From Bacteroidales bacterium (GTDB lineage: Bacteria > Bacteroidota > Bacteroidia > Bacteroidales > Paludibacteraceae): 64,000 bases of DNA. Each line of letters starts with the position of its first letter. Position 1 is the stretch's first letter. The stretch is taken from positions 25,857-89,856 of the forward strand of contig SUXC01000010.1 in the NCBI GenBank assembly GCA_015061165.1, in the 5' to 3' direction. A program made the translations under genes and the position numbers. The notes below the pieces were generated by a model. That model had not been told where the DNA came from. It did not search any database and saw nothing but the letters and a program-made list of their open reading frames with translations. Shown piece by piece: positions 8,051 through 15,005 of the stretch.

Positions 8051-8058
8051 TAATTTTG
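8051..8058 (+). promoter_or_regulatory. -7 box of lpxC
   Basis: TAATTTTG matches TAnnTTTG and lies 25 bp upstream of the lpxC ATG at 8083. This argues against longer in-frame starts upstream (open from 7912). Confidence 0.7.
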
Positions 8059-8082
8059 CACCAAATTTTAGATTACAAAGCA

Positions 8083-8982
8083 ATGAAACAGCATACACTC
8101 AAGGCCCCCTTCTCCTTCGAAAGCAAGGGATTACATACAGGATTATATATACATGCCACATTCCTTCCTGCGGAAGAAAACACAGGCGTTCGTATCTGTC
8201 GCACCGACCTTGGAGGCCGTCCGACCTACGAGGCAGTGGCTGATTATGTTACCGCTACGGAACGTGGCACTGTGCTGGAACGTGGTGCATGGAAAGTGTC
8301 CACCGTGGAGCATGCGCTGTCCGCCCTATATGCCTTGGGCGTGGATAACTGTCTGATAGAGTTGGATGGACCAGAGATGCCTATTCTGGATGGTAGCGCA
8401 CGACCATACGTGAAAGCCATTCAAGAAGTGGGACTGCAAGAGCAGAACGCCGAGCAACAGGTCTATGTGGTGACTGAACCCATTGAGTATGTATCTGAGC
8501 GAGGCAACAAGATGACTGTACTGCCATGCGACCACTATGAAGCAGAGGTAACTATCACGTACCCCACAGGGCTATTGCGCGAGCAGAAAGCCGAGTTATA
8601 CGACCTTGCAGAATATCCTCGTGAAATATCTTCTGCCCGTACTTTCTGTTTCGTGCGCGAGATTGAACCATTGTTGCGTATGGGACTTATCAAAGGTGGC
8701 GACTTGCAGAATGCGTTGGTCATCTACGAAACACCTATGTCGCAAGAGGGATTGGATTACATGACCGACAAACTGGGTCAGCCTCGATTGGATGCTACTA
8801 AATTGGGCTACCTCAGTCCGCTCAACTATCCCAACGAGCCTGCACGCCACAAACTGCTGGACTTGATAGGCGATATGTCGCTGCTCGGTTGTCGCATACA
8901 GGGCAAAATAATAGCGCTCCGCCCTGGGCATACATTCAATACCCAATGTGCGAAGCGCCTGCGTAATAAGGTGATCGGATAA
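8083..8982 (+). CDS. lpxC: UDP-3-O-acyl-GlcNAc deacetylase, not fused to FabZ
   Basis: 299 aa from the ATG at 8083, chosen because a -7 box sits just upstream. Catalyses the committed, zinc-dependent step of lipid A synthesis. Motifs: 'FESKGLHTG' (12-20), 'STVEHALSAL' (zinc His77), 'PARHKLLDLIGDMSLLG' (zinc His/Asp), 'ALRPGHTFNTQCAKRLR' (catalytic His). In most Bacteroidales LpxC continues into a FabZ dehydratase domain (about 460 aa in total). Here a stop follows 'RLRNKVIG' at the end of the LpxC domain and a convergent gene begins 5 bp later, so the enzyme stands alone. FabZ must be encoded elsewhere. Confidence 0.95.
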   Translation: MKQHTLKAPFSFESKGLHTGLYIHATFLPAEENTGVRICRTDLGGRPTYEAVADYVTATERGTVLERGAWKVSTVEHALSALYALGVDNCLIELDGPEMPILDGSARPYVKAIQEVGLQEQNAEQQVYVVTEPIEYVSERGNKMTVLPCDHYEAEVTITYPTGLLREQKAELYDLAEYPREISSARTFCFVREIEPLLRMGLIKGGDLQNALVIYETPMSQEGLDYMTDKLGQPRLDATKLGYLSPLNYPNEPARHKLLDLIGDMSLLGCRIQGKIIALRPGHTFNTQCAKRLRNKVIG

Positions 8983-8987
8983 CCTAC

Positions 8988-10544
8988 TTATTTCTCCCAA
9001 CCATCAAACACCTCGGGGCCATAGACATTGTCCTCGTTGGCGTCGTGAAGCGGAGTCCACAATTGTGCAAAGAATGGGTTCTTCTTCGCTATTTTGTCCC
9101 ATTGCCATGGGCGAGCGTTAGGTTCACCTTTGTATGGATATGGCATACACTCAGGACACCAGTGACCGCCAAGTAATACCAAGCGTGGCGTAGCGGTAAA
9201 CTTATGCCCCTCGGCGCATTCCCACTCCAATGGAGTATCCCAAATTAGCCTACCCCCATCCCCTCCCTGAAGGGAAGGGAGATTTTCGGATGTCGTAAGG
9301 CATTTGCCACCGCGGAAGGCAGCGGCGCGTTGCATATCCTCGAGCGTGAAGAGCTCTTTCGCTTTGTTCTCGTCGTAGCCGTGGTCGAGTAGTACATACT
9401 CCTCGCTGTTGTGCGAGAGGTCGGTATGCTGCCAGTCTGGAATGGCTTTGTATGCCTCCAGTGTACCATAATATGCACTGATGCGTTGGGTCTTGTTGTG
9501 CTTAATCCACCATTGCGTACCATGTTCCTCAGACATTGCCATGGCGTACATAGCGATCTTTACGCAGCGAGGGAAGAGTTTGGCAATCTTGGTCTTAGCT
9601 GCGAATCGAATGCCTGCTGGCACAGACTTGTCCTTAGCCATCTGCTTGAAATACTCTTTTACAGGCACATTGGCACGGAAGTGCAAGTAGTTCTCCAAAC
9701 GGTCGCCGTCGATATACCACATACCATGAAAATTGCGGGTGGTGAACCAGTTGGCGTTGAAGATTTTCTCTGGGCGAGGGCATCCGATAGCATCCAGCAG
9801 GAGGCACTCAAACTCGTAGTTAGAGATACGGTAGTCCTTGCCCGAACCGATATTGTAGTAGTTCTTCCAAAATTCTTCGGGTACTTCATCGCGGCACACG
9901 CGCTCCAATAGTCGTCCGCTGTCTTCCACTGTCGCCCATTCCAACACACCGCGAATAGGCACGTGGAACATAATAGGATCGTAGTTCTTCAGTATGGCAG
10001 GGTAGAGAATGCCCGATTGGCGGAGACTGACCCACTGCTTGATAGGCGAATTGGTAATGATACGCTCTGCTTCGGCTTTGGTCAGACCATAGTGATCGTA
10101 TGCCGACACGCAGATTGGGTCGCCAGCGCGTCCCCAATGGAGTGGCTCACGGCGGTCGCCCATTTGTGCCACACTACCGATATAGACCACTTTGGGTTGT
10201 TTATCCTCGGGTTGTGCCAATACCGCATCGCGGATATAGGTGGCTGCGGTAATATTGGTGCGCAGGGTAGCCTTAGGACGATAGTCCGCTTGTGGCGACA
10301 CCATACCGCCTACGTGTAACACTATATCGCTGCCTGTGACACCGCGGAGGATGTCATTATAATTAGTCAGGTCACCCCAAATGACTTCCACTTTAGCCGT
10401 GAGGGGCGCCAGTAGTTCTTTGTTCTTAGCACTTGGGCGAGCCAATATACGCAAGTGATAGTTATCGGGGTAGCGAAGTATTTCGGTCATACCCGCATAA
10501 CCCATAGTGCCTGTGGCACCTGTGAGGAAGATTGTTTTTTTCAT
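8988..10544 (-). CDS. NAD-dependent epimerase/dehydratase (extended SDR) with C-terminal zinc-ribbon-like tail
   Basis: 518 aa. N-terminal Rossmann fold 'MKKTIFLTGATGTMGYAG' (TGxxGxxG, 8-15), 'WGDLTNYNDI', and the SDR active-site segment 'YDHYGLTKAEAER' (YxxxK). The C-terminal part (about 430-518) carries 'WECAEGHKF' and 'HWCPECMPYPYKGE', a likely CxxGH...CxxC zinc site. Between them, at about 421-432, is 'ENLPSLQGGDGGR', encoded by a copy of an intergenic repeat that also separates pta and ackA. Substrate unknown. It converges on lpxC and has its own TACCTTTG promoter. Confidence 0.85.
   Translation of the reverse strand: MKKTIFLTGATGTMGYAGMTEILRYPDNYHLRILARPSAKNKELLAPLTAKVEVIWGDLTNYNDILRGVTGSDIVLHVGGMVSPQADYRPKATLRTNITAATYIRDAVLAQPEDKQPKVVYIGSVAQMGDRREPLHWGRAGDPICVSAYDHYGLTKAEAERIITNSPIKQWVSLRQSGILYPAILKNYDPIMFHVPIRGVLEWATVEDSGRLLERVCRDEVPEEFWKNYYNIGSGKDYRISNYEFECLLLDAIGCPRPEKIFNANWFTTRNFHGMWYIDGDRLENYLHFRANVPVKEYFKQMAKDKSVPAGIRFAAKTKIAKLFPRCVKIAMYAMAMSEEHGTQWWIKHNKTQRISAYYGTLEAYKAIPDWQHTDLSHNSEEYVLLDHGYDENKAKELFTLEDMQRAAAFRGGKCLTTSENLPSLQGGDGGRLIWDTPLEWECAEGHKFTATPRLVLLGGHWCPECMPYPYKGEPNARPWQWDKIAKKNPFFAQLWTPLHDANEDNVYGPEVFDGWEK
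9248..9282 (+). repeat. CCTACCCC/GAAGGGAAGGG repeat inside a gene
   Basis: About 35 bp nearly identical to 54140-54173 (between pta and ackA). It contains CCCTCCCT followed by GAAGGGAAGGG, so it can fold. Here it is in frame and encodes 'LPSLQGGDGG'. Confidence 0.85.
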
Positions 10545-10584
10545 CTCTGTAGTTTTTTTGTGTTGTCACACATTTTTTCGACTG

Positions 10585-10592
10585 CAAAGGTA
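10585..10592 (-). promoter_or_regulatory. -7 box of the SDR gene
   Basis: Minus strand reads TACCTTTG, 40 bp upstream of the ATG. Confidence 0.7.
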
Positions 10593-10694
10593 ATATTTTT
10601 TTATGAAATATGCAAAATGAAGACAAAAATCTACGATTACGTAAAAAAAATCACACTTTTTGCGATTTTTCTTTGTCATTTCAATTTTTTGTAG

Positions 10695-10702
10695 TACCTT
10701 TG
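10695..10702 (+). promoter_or_regulatory. -7 box of the tRNA(CAT) gene
   Basis: TACCTTTG with TTTG at 10672-10675, 19 bp upstream: the full Bacteroidetes promoter pattern. Confidence 0.75.
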
Positions 10703-10745
10703 CAGTCGCTTTTGGATTTATTGTGTCCAAAGTGGTCGTAAGGCA

Positions 10746-10820
10746 GGTCCTGTAGCTCAGTTGGTTAGTAGCACCTGACTCATAATCAGGGGGTCCTTGG
10801 TTCAAGCCCAAGCAGGACCA
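10746..10820 (+). tRNA. tRNA with CAT anticodon (Met elongator or Ile2)
   Basis: Acceptor arms GGTCCTG/CAGGACC pair over 7 bp with discriminator A. Anticodon stem CCTGA/TCAGG closes the loop CTCATAA (anticodon CAT). T arm CTTGG-TTCAAGC-CCAAG. The D arm reads GCTC..TTAGTAGC, one T more than the usual TTAGAGC, leaving three good D-stem pairs. CCA is not encoded. Met-elongator and Ile2 (lysidine) cannot be separated with confidence by eye. Confidence 0.9.
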
Positions 10821-10824
10821 CACG

Positions 10825-10865
10825 CGAGAGTAGATACGTGTATCTGCTCTCGTTTCTTTTTATTT
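10825..10865 (+). terminator. Terminator after tRNA(CAT)
   Basis: CGAGAG-t-AGATAC / GTATCT-g-CTCTCG hairpin followed by a T-rich tract, 4 bp after the tRNA. Confidence 0.85.
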
Positions 10866-10916
10866 TCGCAGGATCTATCGTTACTACTCCGTAGGTAAAG
10901 GGTGGTAGTAAACGAG

Positions 10917-10942
10917 AAAAGGGGCTATCGTTAGATAGCCCC
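10917..10942 (-). terminator. Terminator of rpsT
   Basis: GGGGCTATC/GATAGCCCC perfect 9-bp stem with a 4-base loop. On the minus strand it is followed by TTTTC. It lies 30 bp after the rpsT stop. Confidence 0.85.
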
Positions 10943-10971
10943 ACAACATATAGTTGATTAAGTGGGAATGC

Positions 10972-11226
10972 TTACGCGAGACCGTTGGTATGCAAAGCCA
11001 AACCTGATTTCAAGTTAGCAGCTTTGTTGCGGTGGATAATGTTGCGCTTAGCCAACTTGTCGAGCATAGAACTTACCTTTGGAAGAAGTTGCTCAGCAGC
11101 AGCTTTGTCAGTAGTAGCACGCAAAGCGCGAACAGCGTTGCGAGCAGTCTTAGCATAGTAATGGTTGTGGGCTTTACGAGTAGCCGTTTGGCGAATACGC
11201 TTCAAAGATGATTTATGGTTTGCCAT
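10972..11226 (-). CDS. rpsT: 30S ribosomal protein S20
   Basis: 84 aa. '[23 protein letters not shown]' is the standard S20 N-terminus, and the rest is the basic three-helix body ('[23 protein letters not shown]'). Binds 16S rRNA early in 30S assembly. It lies 46 bp downstream of tRNA-Glu on the same strand. I see no promoter box in between, so it is probably transcribed from the promoter at 11551 with the tRNA. A strong terminator follows. Confidence 0.98.
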   Translation of the reverse strand: MANHKSSLKRIRQTATRKAHNHYYAKTARNAVRALRATTDKAAAEQLLPKVSSMLDKLAKRNIIHRNKAANLKSGLALHTNGLA

Positions 11227-11272
11227 CTTGTTTCTGTAATGTAATTAAATGTTAATTTATCAATGTTATCTG

Positions 11273-11344
11273 TAGTGCCACGGGGAATCGAACCCCGCTT
11301 TAGAGAATGAAAATCTCTTGTCCTAACCGATAGACGATGGCACC
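11273..11344 (-). tRNA. tRNA-Glu (TTC)
   Basis: Minus strand: acceptor GGTGCCA pairs with TGGCACT (first pair G-U), anticodon stem GAGA/TCTC around loop TTTTCAT, anticodon TTC. T arm GCGGG-TTCGATT-CCCGT type. CCA is not encoded. Followed on the same strand by rpsT. Confidence 0.95.
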
Positions 11345-11550
11345 TTCGTCGGAATTGGCTTGCAACAAAGAAATGCGCCTTGCGCATTTGGGTTGCCGCC
11401 ATTCCTCCTCTATCCTCGAAGCCACGAGCTTCTCGGATGTTTTTTTAAGGAATATTGCTTCCGCAATAGTTTTCTTCAAGGATCGCATTGGCTTGCACAA
11501 AAACAGCACTTTTCTGCGTAATTAGCGAGCGCAATTGCCAAAATCGGCTG
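11345..11550 (-). other. 206-base transcribed leader of tRNA-Glu with three small perfect hairpins
   Basis: Lies between the TACCTTTG box and the tRNA. Perfect hairpins: TATTGC-TTCC-GCAATA (11453-11468), CGAAGC..GCTTCTCG type (11417-11435) and AATGCGC-CTT-GCGCATT type (11371-11389). Weak open frames cross it, but none looks like a protein. It may be a processed leader, a small RNA or decayed repeats. Confidence 0.55.
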
Positions 11551-11558
11551 CAAAGGTA
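11551..11558 (-). promoter_or_regulatory. -7 box of tRNA-Glu-rpsT
   Basis: Minus strand TACCTTTG. It is the only clear promoter upstream of tRNA-Glu and rpsT. Confidence 0.7.
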
Positions 11559-11641
11559 CTGCATTTTTTTGAATTGAGCAAATATTTTGTAAAAAAAAGC
11601 GTATTTTTTGTAAAAAAATTGCATATTTGATAATAAATCAG

Positions 11642-11649
11642 TACCTTTG
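11642..11649 (+). promoter_or_regulatory. -7 box of the outer-membrane protein gene
   Basis: TACCTTTG, with TTG at 11619-11621 20 bp upstream; 46 bp before the ATG. Confidence 0.75.
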
Positions 11650-11695
11650 CAGTCGAAAATAGATGTATTTTACGATTTTTTAGTTAAAAATATTG

Positions 11696-12463
11696 ATGAT
11701 GAAGAAAACGTATATATTGATTCTTTGCGCTTTGCTGGCTGTTGCGAATGTTTCTGCTCAAGATGAACTGCGCATGAAGCAACCCGATTTGCAGACTGTT
11801 GAGTTTTTTGACCCTACTGCCAAGAAAGAAGTTGCTCCCTATCAGTTCTCCACAGATTGGCGTTTGGAGGCAGGTTATGTACAATGGGAAGAGCGCATGT
11901 TGGATACCGTGACTGTATATCAACATGGTATGCGTTTGGGCGCAACAGTAGATTTGAATCTACCGCATAATTTCAGTGTACAGACGGGTGCTTTGGCTAC
12001 ATTGACATACGGGCTGAATGACCAACATTGGCGTTCAATGGATGCAGAGAATGTAAAAGCGGAGGTGCTTAATCACCATATCGTGCAACTGCAATTGACT
12101 ATACCCGCGCGTGTATATTATAAGGTAACATTGTGGAAGGAATTGCGTTTGTTCTTCTTTGCAGGACCACAATTGCAGTTCGGTTTGACCAACTACGATA
12201 AGATAGATAATCAAACATCTGAGGCGGTAACGAATTGGTTGAATCAAAATAATATCCCAACGACCGAATATGAGCGATATATAGCGAAAGAGTTGTATCG
12301 CACGAATGTGCAATTTGGTGTGGGTGGCGGTATAGAATGGGATCGCTATCGCCTGCAGTCAGGTTATGACTTTGGACTGAATAATCTGATGCGCACCCCT
12401 GTAGTAGCAGACCAGAAACTGCATGAATGGGGATGGATGGTAACATTTTGTTATAAACTATAA
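11696..12463 (+). CDS. Outer-membrane beta-barrel protein
   Basis: 255 aa from the first of two adjacent ATGs (11696, 11699). A TTG directly upstream is in frame but unlikely. Signal peptide 'MMKKTYILILCALLAVANVSA' with cleavage before QDELR. The mature part alternates polar and hydrophobic residues with many aromatics ('FSTDWRLEAGYVQWEERM', 'FGVGGGIEWDRYRLQSGYDFG'). It ends 'WGWMVTFCYKL', like an outer-membrane barrel C-terminus. Fits the 'outer membrane beta-barrel' or porin families of Bacteroidetes; ligand unknown. Own promoter. The thiamine-regulated receptor follows after a small hairpin (about 12477-12498). Confidence 0.8.
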   Translation: MMKKTYILILCALLAVANVSAQDELRMKQPDLQTVEFFDPTAKKEVAPYQFSTDWRLEAGYVQWEERMLDTVTVYQHGMRLGATVDLNLPHNFSVQTGALATLTYGLNDQHWRSMDAENVKAEVLNHHIVQLQLTIPARVYYKVTLWKELRLFFFAGPQLQFGLTNYDKIDNQTSEAVTNWLNQNNIPTTEYERYIAKELYRTNVQFGVGGGIEWDRYRLQSGYDFGLNNLMRTPVVADQKLHEWGWMVTFCYKL

Positions 12464-12516
12464 AATAGTACTTAGAAGGGGACTAATGGAGTCCTCGTAA
12501 CATAAATTATTAACAT

Positions 12517-12618
12517 TTGGGGTGCCTCACGTTGTCAATTGACAGTTGAAAATTGACAATTGATAATTCGGCTGAGATCATACCCATAGAACCTGCACAG
12601 GTAATTCTGTAGAGGGAA
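12517..12618 (+). promoter_or_regulatory. TPP (THI-box) riboswitch
   Basis: Conserved parts are present: GGGGTGCC at 12519-12526, GGCTGAGATCATACCCAT (about 12570-12587), GAACCTG, then GGTAATTCTGTAGAGGGAA ending 3 bp before the ATG at 12622. The variable P3 arm (about 12531-12569) is filled with 7-bp AT-rich repeats. It should lower expression of the TonB-dependent receptor when thiamine pyrophosphate is plentiful, which marks that receptor as a thiamine transporter. Because the aptamer ends at the start codon, control is probably at translation initiation. Confidence 0.93.
12535..12569 (+). repeat. NNAATTG heptad array inside the riboswitch P3 arm
   Basis: Five consecutive 7-mers: TCAATTG, ACAGTTG, AAAATTG, ACAATTG, ATAATTC. 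The first and fourth are partly self-complementary, so the array can extend the P3 stem. Core aptamer bases on both sides are intact. Confidence 0.85.
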
Positions 12619-12621
12619 CAA

Positions 12622-14919
12622 ATGAAAAAAACAATCTTCTTGGCAGCCTATGTGGCTGCTTGTGGTATTACATTCGCTAATACCGACACACTCACTTTTG
12701 TTCACGAGTTGGACGAAGTAGTCGTTAATGCGCCTGTGGCGCAAGTTACTAACAATCATGTTGCGCTCACCAATGAGCAGCTGAACCAGAGCAATACGGG
12801 GCAGAACCTCCCTTTCTTGCTATCGGCGACACCTGCGTTGGTGGCGACCAGCGATGACGGACTGGGAGTAGGTTATACCTACTTTCGTATCCGAGGTACG
12901 GATCATACTCGTATCAATATGACGCTCAATGATGTGCCACTCAATGATAGCGAGAGTCAGACGGTCTTTTGGGTGAATATGACCGATATGGCAAGCAGTA
13001 TGTCCTCGCTGAATGTCCAACGCGGTGTAGGTACATCTACCAACGGTAGCGCTTCCTTTGGTGCCAGTATCAATATGCAGACGGGTAACCAATGTTGGGA
13101 ATCGGGAGTTGAGGATAAAAGCCGTTATGAATTATCCTTCAACGGTGGTATGTACAATACGTTTCGTGAGATGGTGAATGCCCATATCGTGTTGCCTAAT
13201 CAGTGGCGAGCCAATGCTCGATTCTCCAAAGTCAATTCGGATGGCTTTCTCTATCGTACTGCCTCGGATTTGTATTCGTACTATGGCGATTTGGGTTGGT
13301 ATGGCACCAAAACGAAAGTGATTGCTCGCTTCTTTGGTGGTAGCGAAAAGACTGGTATGGGTTGGGATGGTGTGGATTACAACACCGCATACGGTATAGA
13401 TGGAGTCGATAGACGCTATAACCCCGCAGGTGAATACACCACTACTGCTGTGGATGGTTCGGACTCTACTGCCTACTATCCTAATCAAACCGATAACTAT
13501 GCGCAGCAACATGCCCAACTAACGCTTATCCACCGCTTATCCACCCGATGGAACCTATCTGCTACGGCTCACTATACTCACGGTGCAGGCTACTATGAGC
13601 AGTACAAGCGTAAGAAACTGTCATACTGGGGATTGTTAGGCAATTGGCAATTGGCAATTGGCAATGGGCTATTGGCTATAGGTGAGGATCGGAAGGCGTA
13701 TGGTATGTATCGCAAGCACTTGGATAATCATTTCTTTGGCGGAGTGGTGGCTGCGAAATATATATCTGAGCCTGTGGATGTGCAATTGGGAGGTGCTGCC
13801 AATTACTATATAGGTGATCACTTTGGTACGCTGAACTATCTGGAGGATTCGCTCATTCTGCCTATCAACTATGAGTACTATCGCAACGATGCAAAGAAGA
13901 CAGATGCCAATATCTATGCGAAAGCCAATTGGCGCATTATCAATCGTGCACAAGAGCAACTGAGTCTATATGCCGACTTGCAATATCGCTATGTACGCTA
14001 CGAACGCAATGGTATGAATGATGAGGACATGACCGATTTGCCACTGAAGGTGGACTTCCATTTTTTCAATCCCAAAGCGGGTCTGACCTATCAGAATCGC
14101 GGGCACTTGCTCTCTGCTTCCTTTGCTATTGCCAACCGCGAACCCAGTCGCAATAATTACAAGGAGAATGTTGTATATGATGCTGCTACGGGCGAATATA
14201 CGGGCTTGCCTCATGCCGAACGACTGTATGACTACGAAGTAGGGTACACCTATTCGCATCAGCGTTTTGCAGTAGGTGCTAACCTCTATTGGATGGACTA
14301 TGATAATCAATTGGTACTTACGGGCGAGTACAACGATGTGGGAGCATACAAGACAAAGAATGTCAAGGACTCTTATCGTATGGGTGCCGAAGTGACGGCA
14401 GGAGTGAAGATTGCGGATTGGCTGCGATGGGACGGAAACCTTGTGGCATCGCGCAACAAGATACTGAACTATCACCAATACATAGACCTCTATGATGACC
14501 AAGATAATTGGAATTGGGTAGGGCAGGACTCGGTGGTGGGTACAACCACTATTGCTTTCTCGCCAACGATTACTGCCTCATCGTTGTTTACGTTTGATGT
14601 GGCAGGCTTCACGGCTACGGTACAAACAAATGTGGTAAGCAAGCAGTATTTAGACAATACGGAGGATGAGAATGCTATGCTCCGTGCGTATTCGACTACG
14701 AACGTGAATCTGCAATATCAATTGCCTATGCAGCAATGGTGTAAGAAGGACAATGCTCCTGACATTCGCCTATTGTGCCAGATTAATAATATCTTTAACG
14801 CTAAGTATGCAAATAACGGCGGTGCAGAAGCCAGTCGATTTATGGATGGTAGTCGATGCTGTTGGTACTATGCGCAAGCAGGCATCAATGTGCATGCAGG
14901 ATTCTCCATCAGATTTTAG
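12622..14919 (+). CDS. TonB-dependent outer-membrane receptor, probably for thiamine
   Basis: 765 aa: signal peptide (about 1-19), TonB-box-like 'LDEVVVNAP' (30-38), plug domain ('FRIRGTDHTRINMTLNDVPLND', 'NVQRGVGTSTNGSASFGASINMQTG'), then a 22-strand-type barrel ending 'GINVHAGFSIRF'. There is no carboxypeptidase-like N-terminal extension. A TPP riboswitch ends at its start codon, so thiamine or a precursor is the likely cargo (inferred from regulation). Residues about 340-354 ('GNWQLAIGNGLLAIG') come from an in-frame ATTGGCN array, probably in a surface loop. A hairpin terminator follows. Confidence 0.93.
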   Translation: MKKTIFLAAYVAACGITFANTDTLTFVHELDEVVVNAPVAQVTNNHVALTNEQLNQSNTGQNLPFLLSATPALVATSDDGLGVGYTYFRIRGTDHTRINMTLNDVPLNDSESQTVFWVNMTDMASSMSSLNVQRGVGTSTNGSASFGASINMQTGNQCWESGVEDKSRYELSFNGGMYNTFREMVNAHIVLPNQWRANARFSKVNSDGFLYRTASDLYSYYGDLGWYGTKTKVIARFFGGSEKTGMGWDGVDYNTAYGIDGVDRRYNPAGEYTTTAVDGSDSTAYYPNQTDNYAQQHAQLTLIHRLSTRWNLSATAHYTHGAGYYEQYKRKKLSYWGLLGNWQLAIGNGLLAIGEDRKAYGMYRKHLDNHFFGGVVAAKYISEPVDVQLGGAANYYIGDHFGTLNYLEDSLILPINYEYYRNDAKKTDANIYAKANWRIINRAQEQLSLYADLQYRYVRYERNGMNDEDMTDLPLKVDFHFFNPKAGLTYQNRGHLLSASFAIANREPSRNNYKENVVYDAATGEYTGLPHAERLYDYEVGYTYSHQRFAVGANLYWMDYDNQLVLTGEYNDVGAYKTKNVKDSYRMGAEVTAGVKIADWLRWDGNLVASRNKILNYHQYIDLYDDQDNWNWVGQDSVVGTTTIAFSPTITASSLFTFDVAGFTATVQTNVVSKQYLDNTEDENAMLRAYSTTNVNLQYQLPMQQWCKKDNAPDIRLLCQINNIFNAKYANNGGAEASRFMDGSRCCWYYAQAGINVHAGFSIRF
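13639..13681 (+). repeat. ATTGGCN heptad array in the TonB receptor
   Basis: About six units of ATTGGC(A/T) with one variant (ATGGGCT). Here the array lies on the coding strand, the opposite orientation to the other genic arrays, and reads 'LAIGNGLLAIG'. Confidence 0.88.
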
Positions 14920-14955
14920 TTCGTGTAGAATATATATTCTTGCTATCAATCATAC

Positions 14956-14986
14956 AAAGAAGCCGCTGGATGGGCGGCTTCTTTGT
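14956..14986 (+). terminator. Bidirectional terminator between convergent genes
   Basis: AAAGAAGCCGC/GCGGCTTCTTT 11-bp stem with A and T flanks, between the receptor and the convergent amidase gene. Confidence 0.85.
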
Positions 14987-15005
14987 TTATAATGGAAGTA
15001 TATAT

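Noticed and set aside
10566..10823. 85-codon minus-strand frame containing 'GLNQGPPDYESGATNQLSYRT'
   Set aside because: It is the antisense of the CAT tRNA and its promoter, a common false protein.
11202..11509. Two minus-strand frames across tRNA-Glu and its leader
   Set aside because: They read through the tRNA and have no family resemblance or proper start context.
12477..12498. Rho-independent terminator between the outer-membrane protein gene and the riboswitch
   Set aside because: GGACT/AGTCC is a short stem without a T run, so I did not list it as a terminator.
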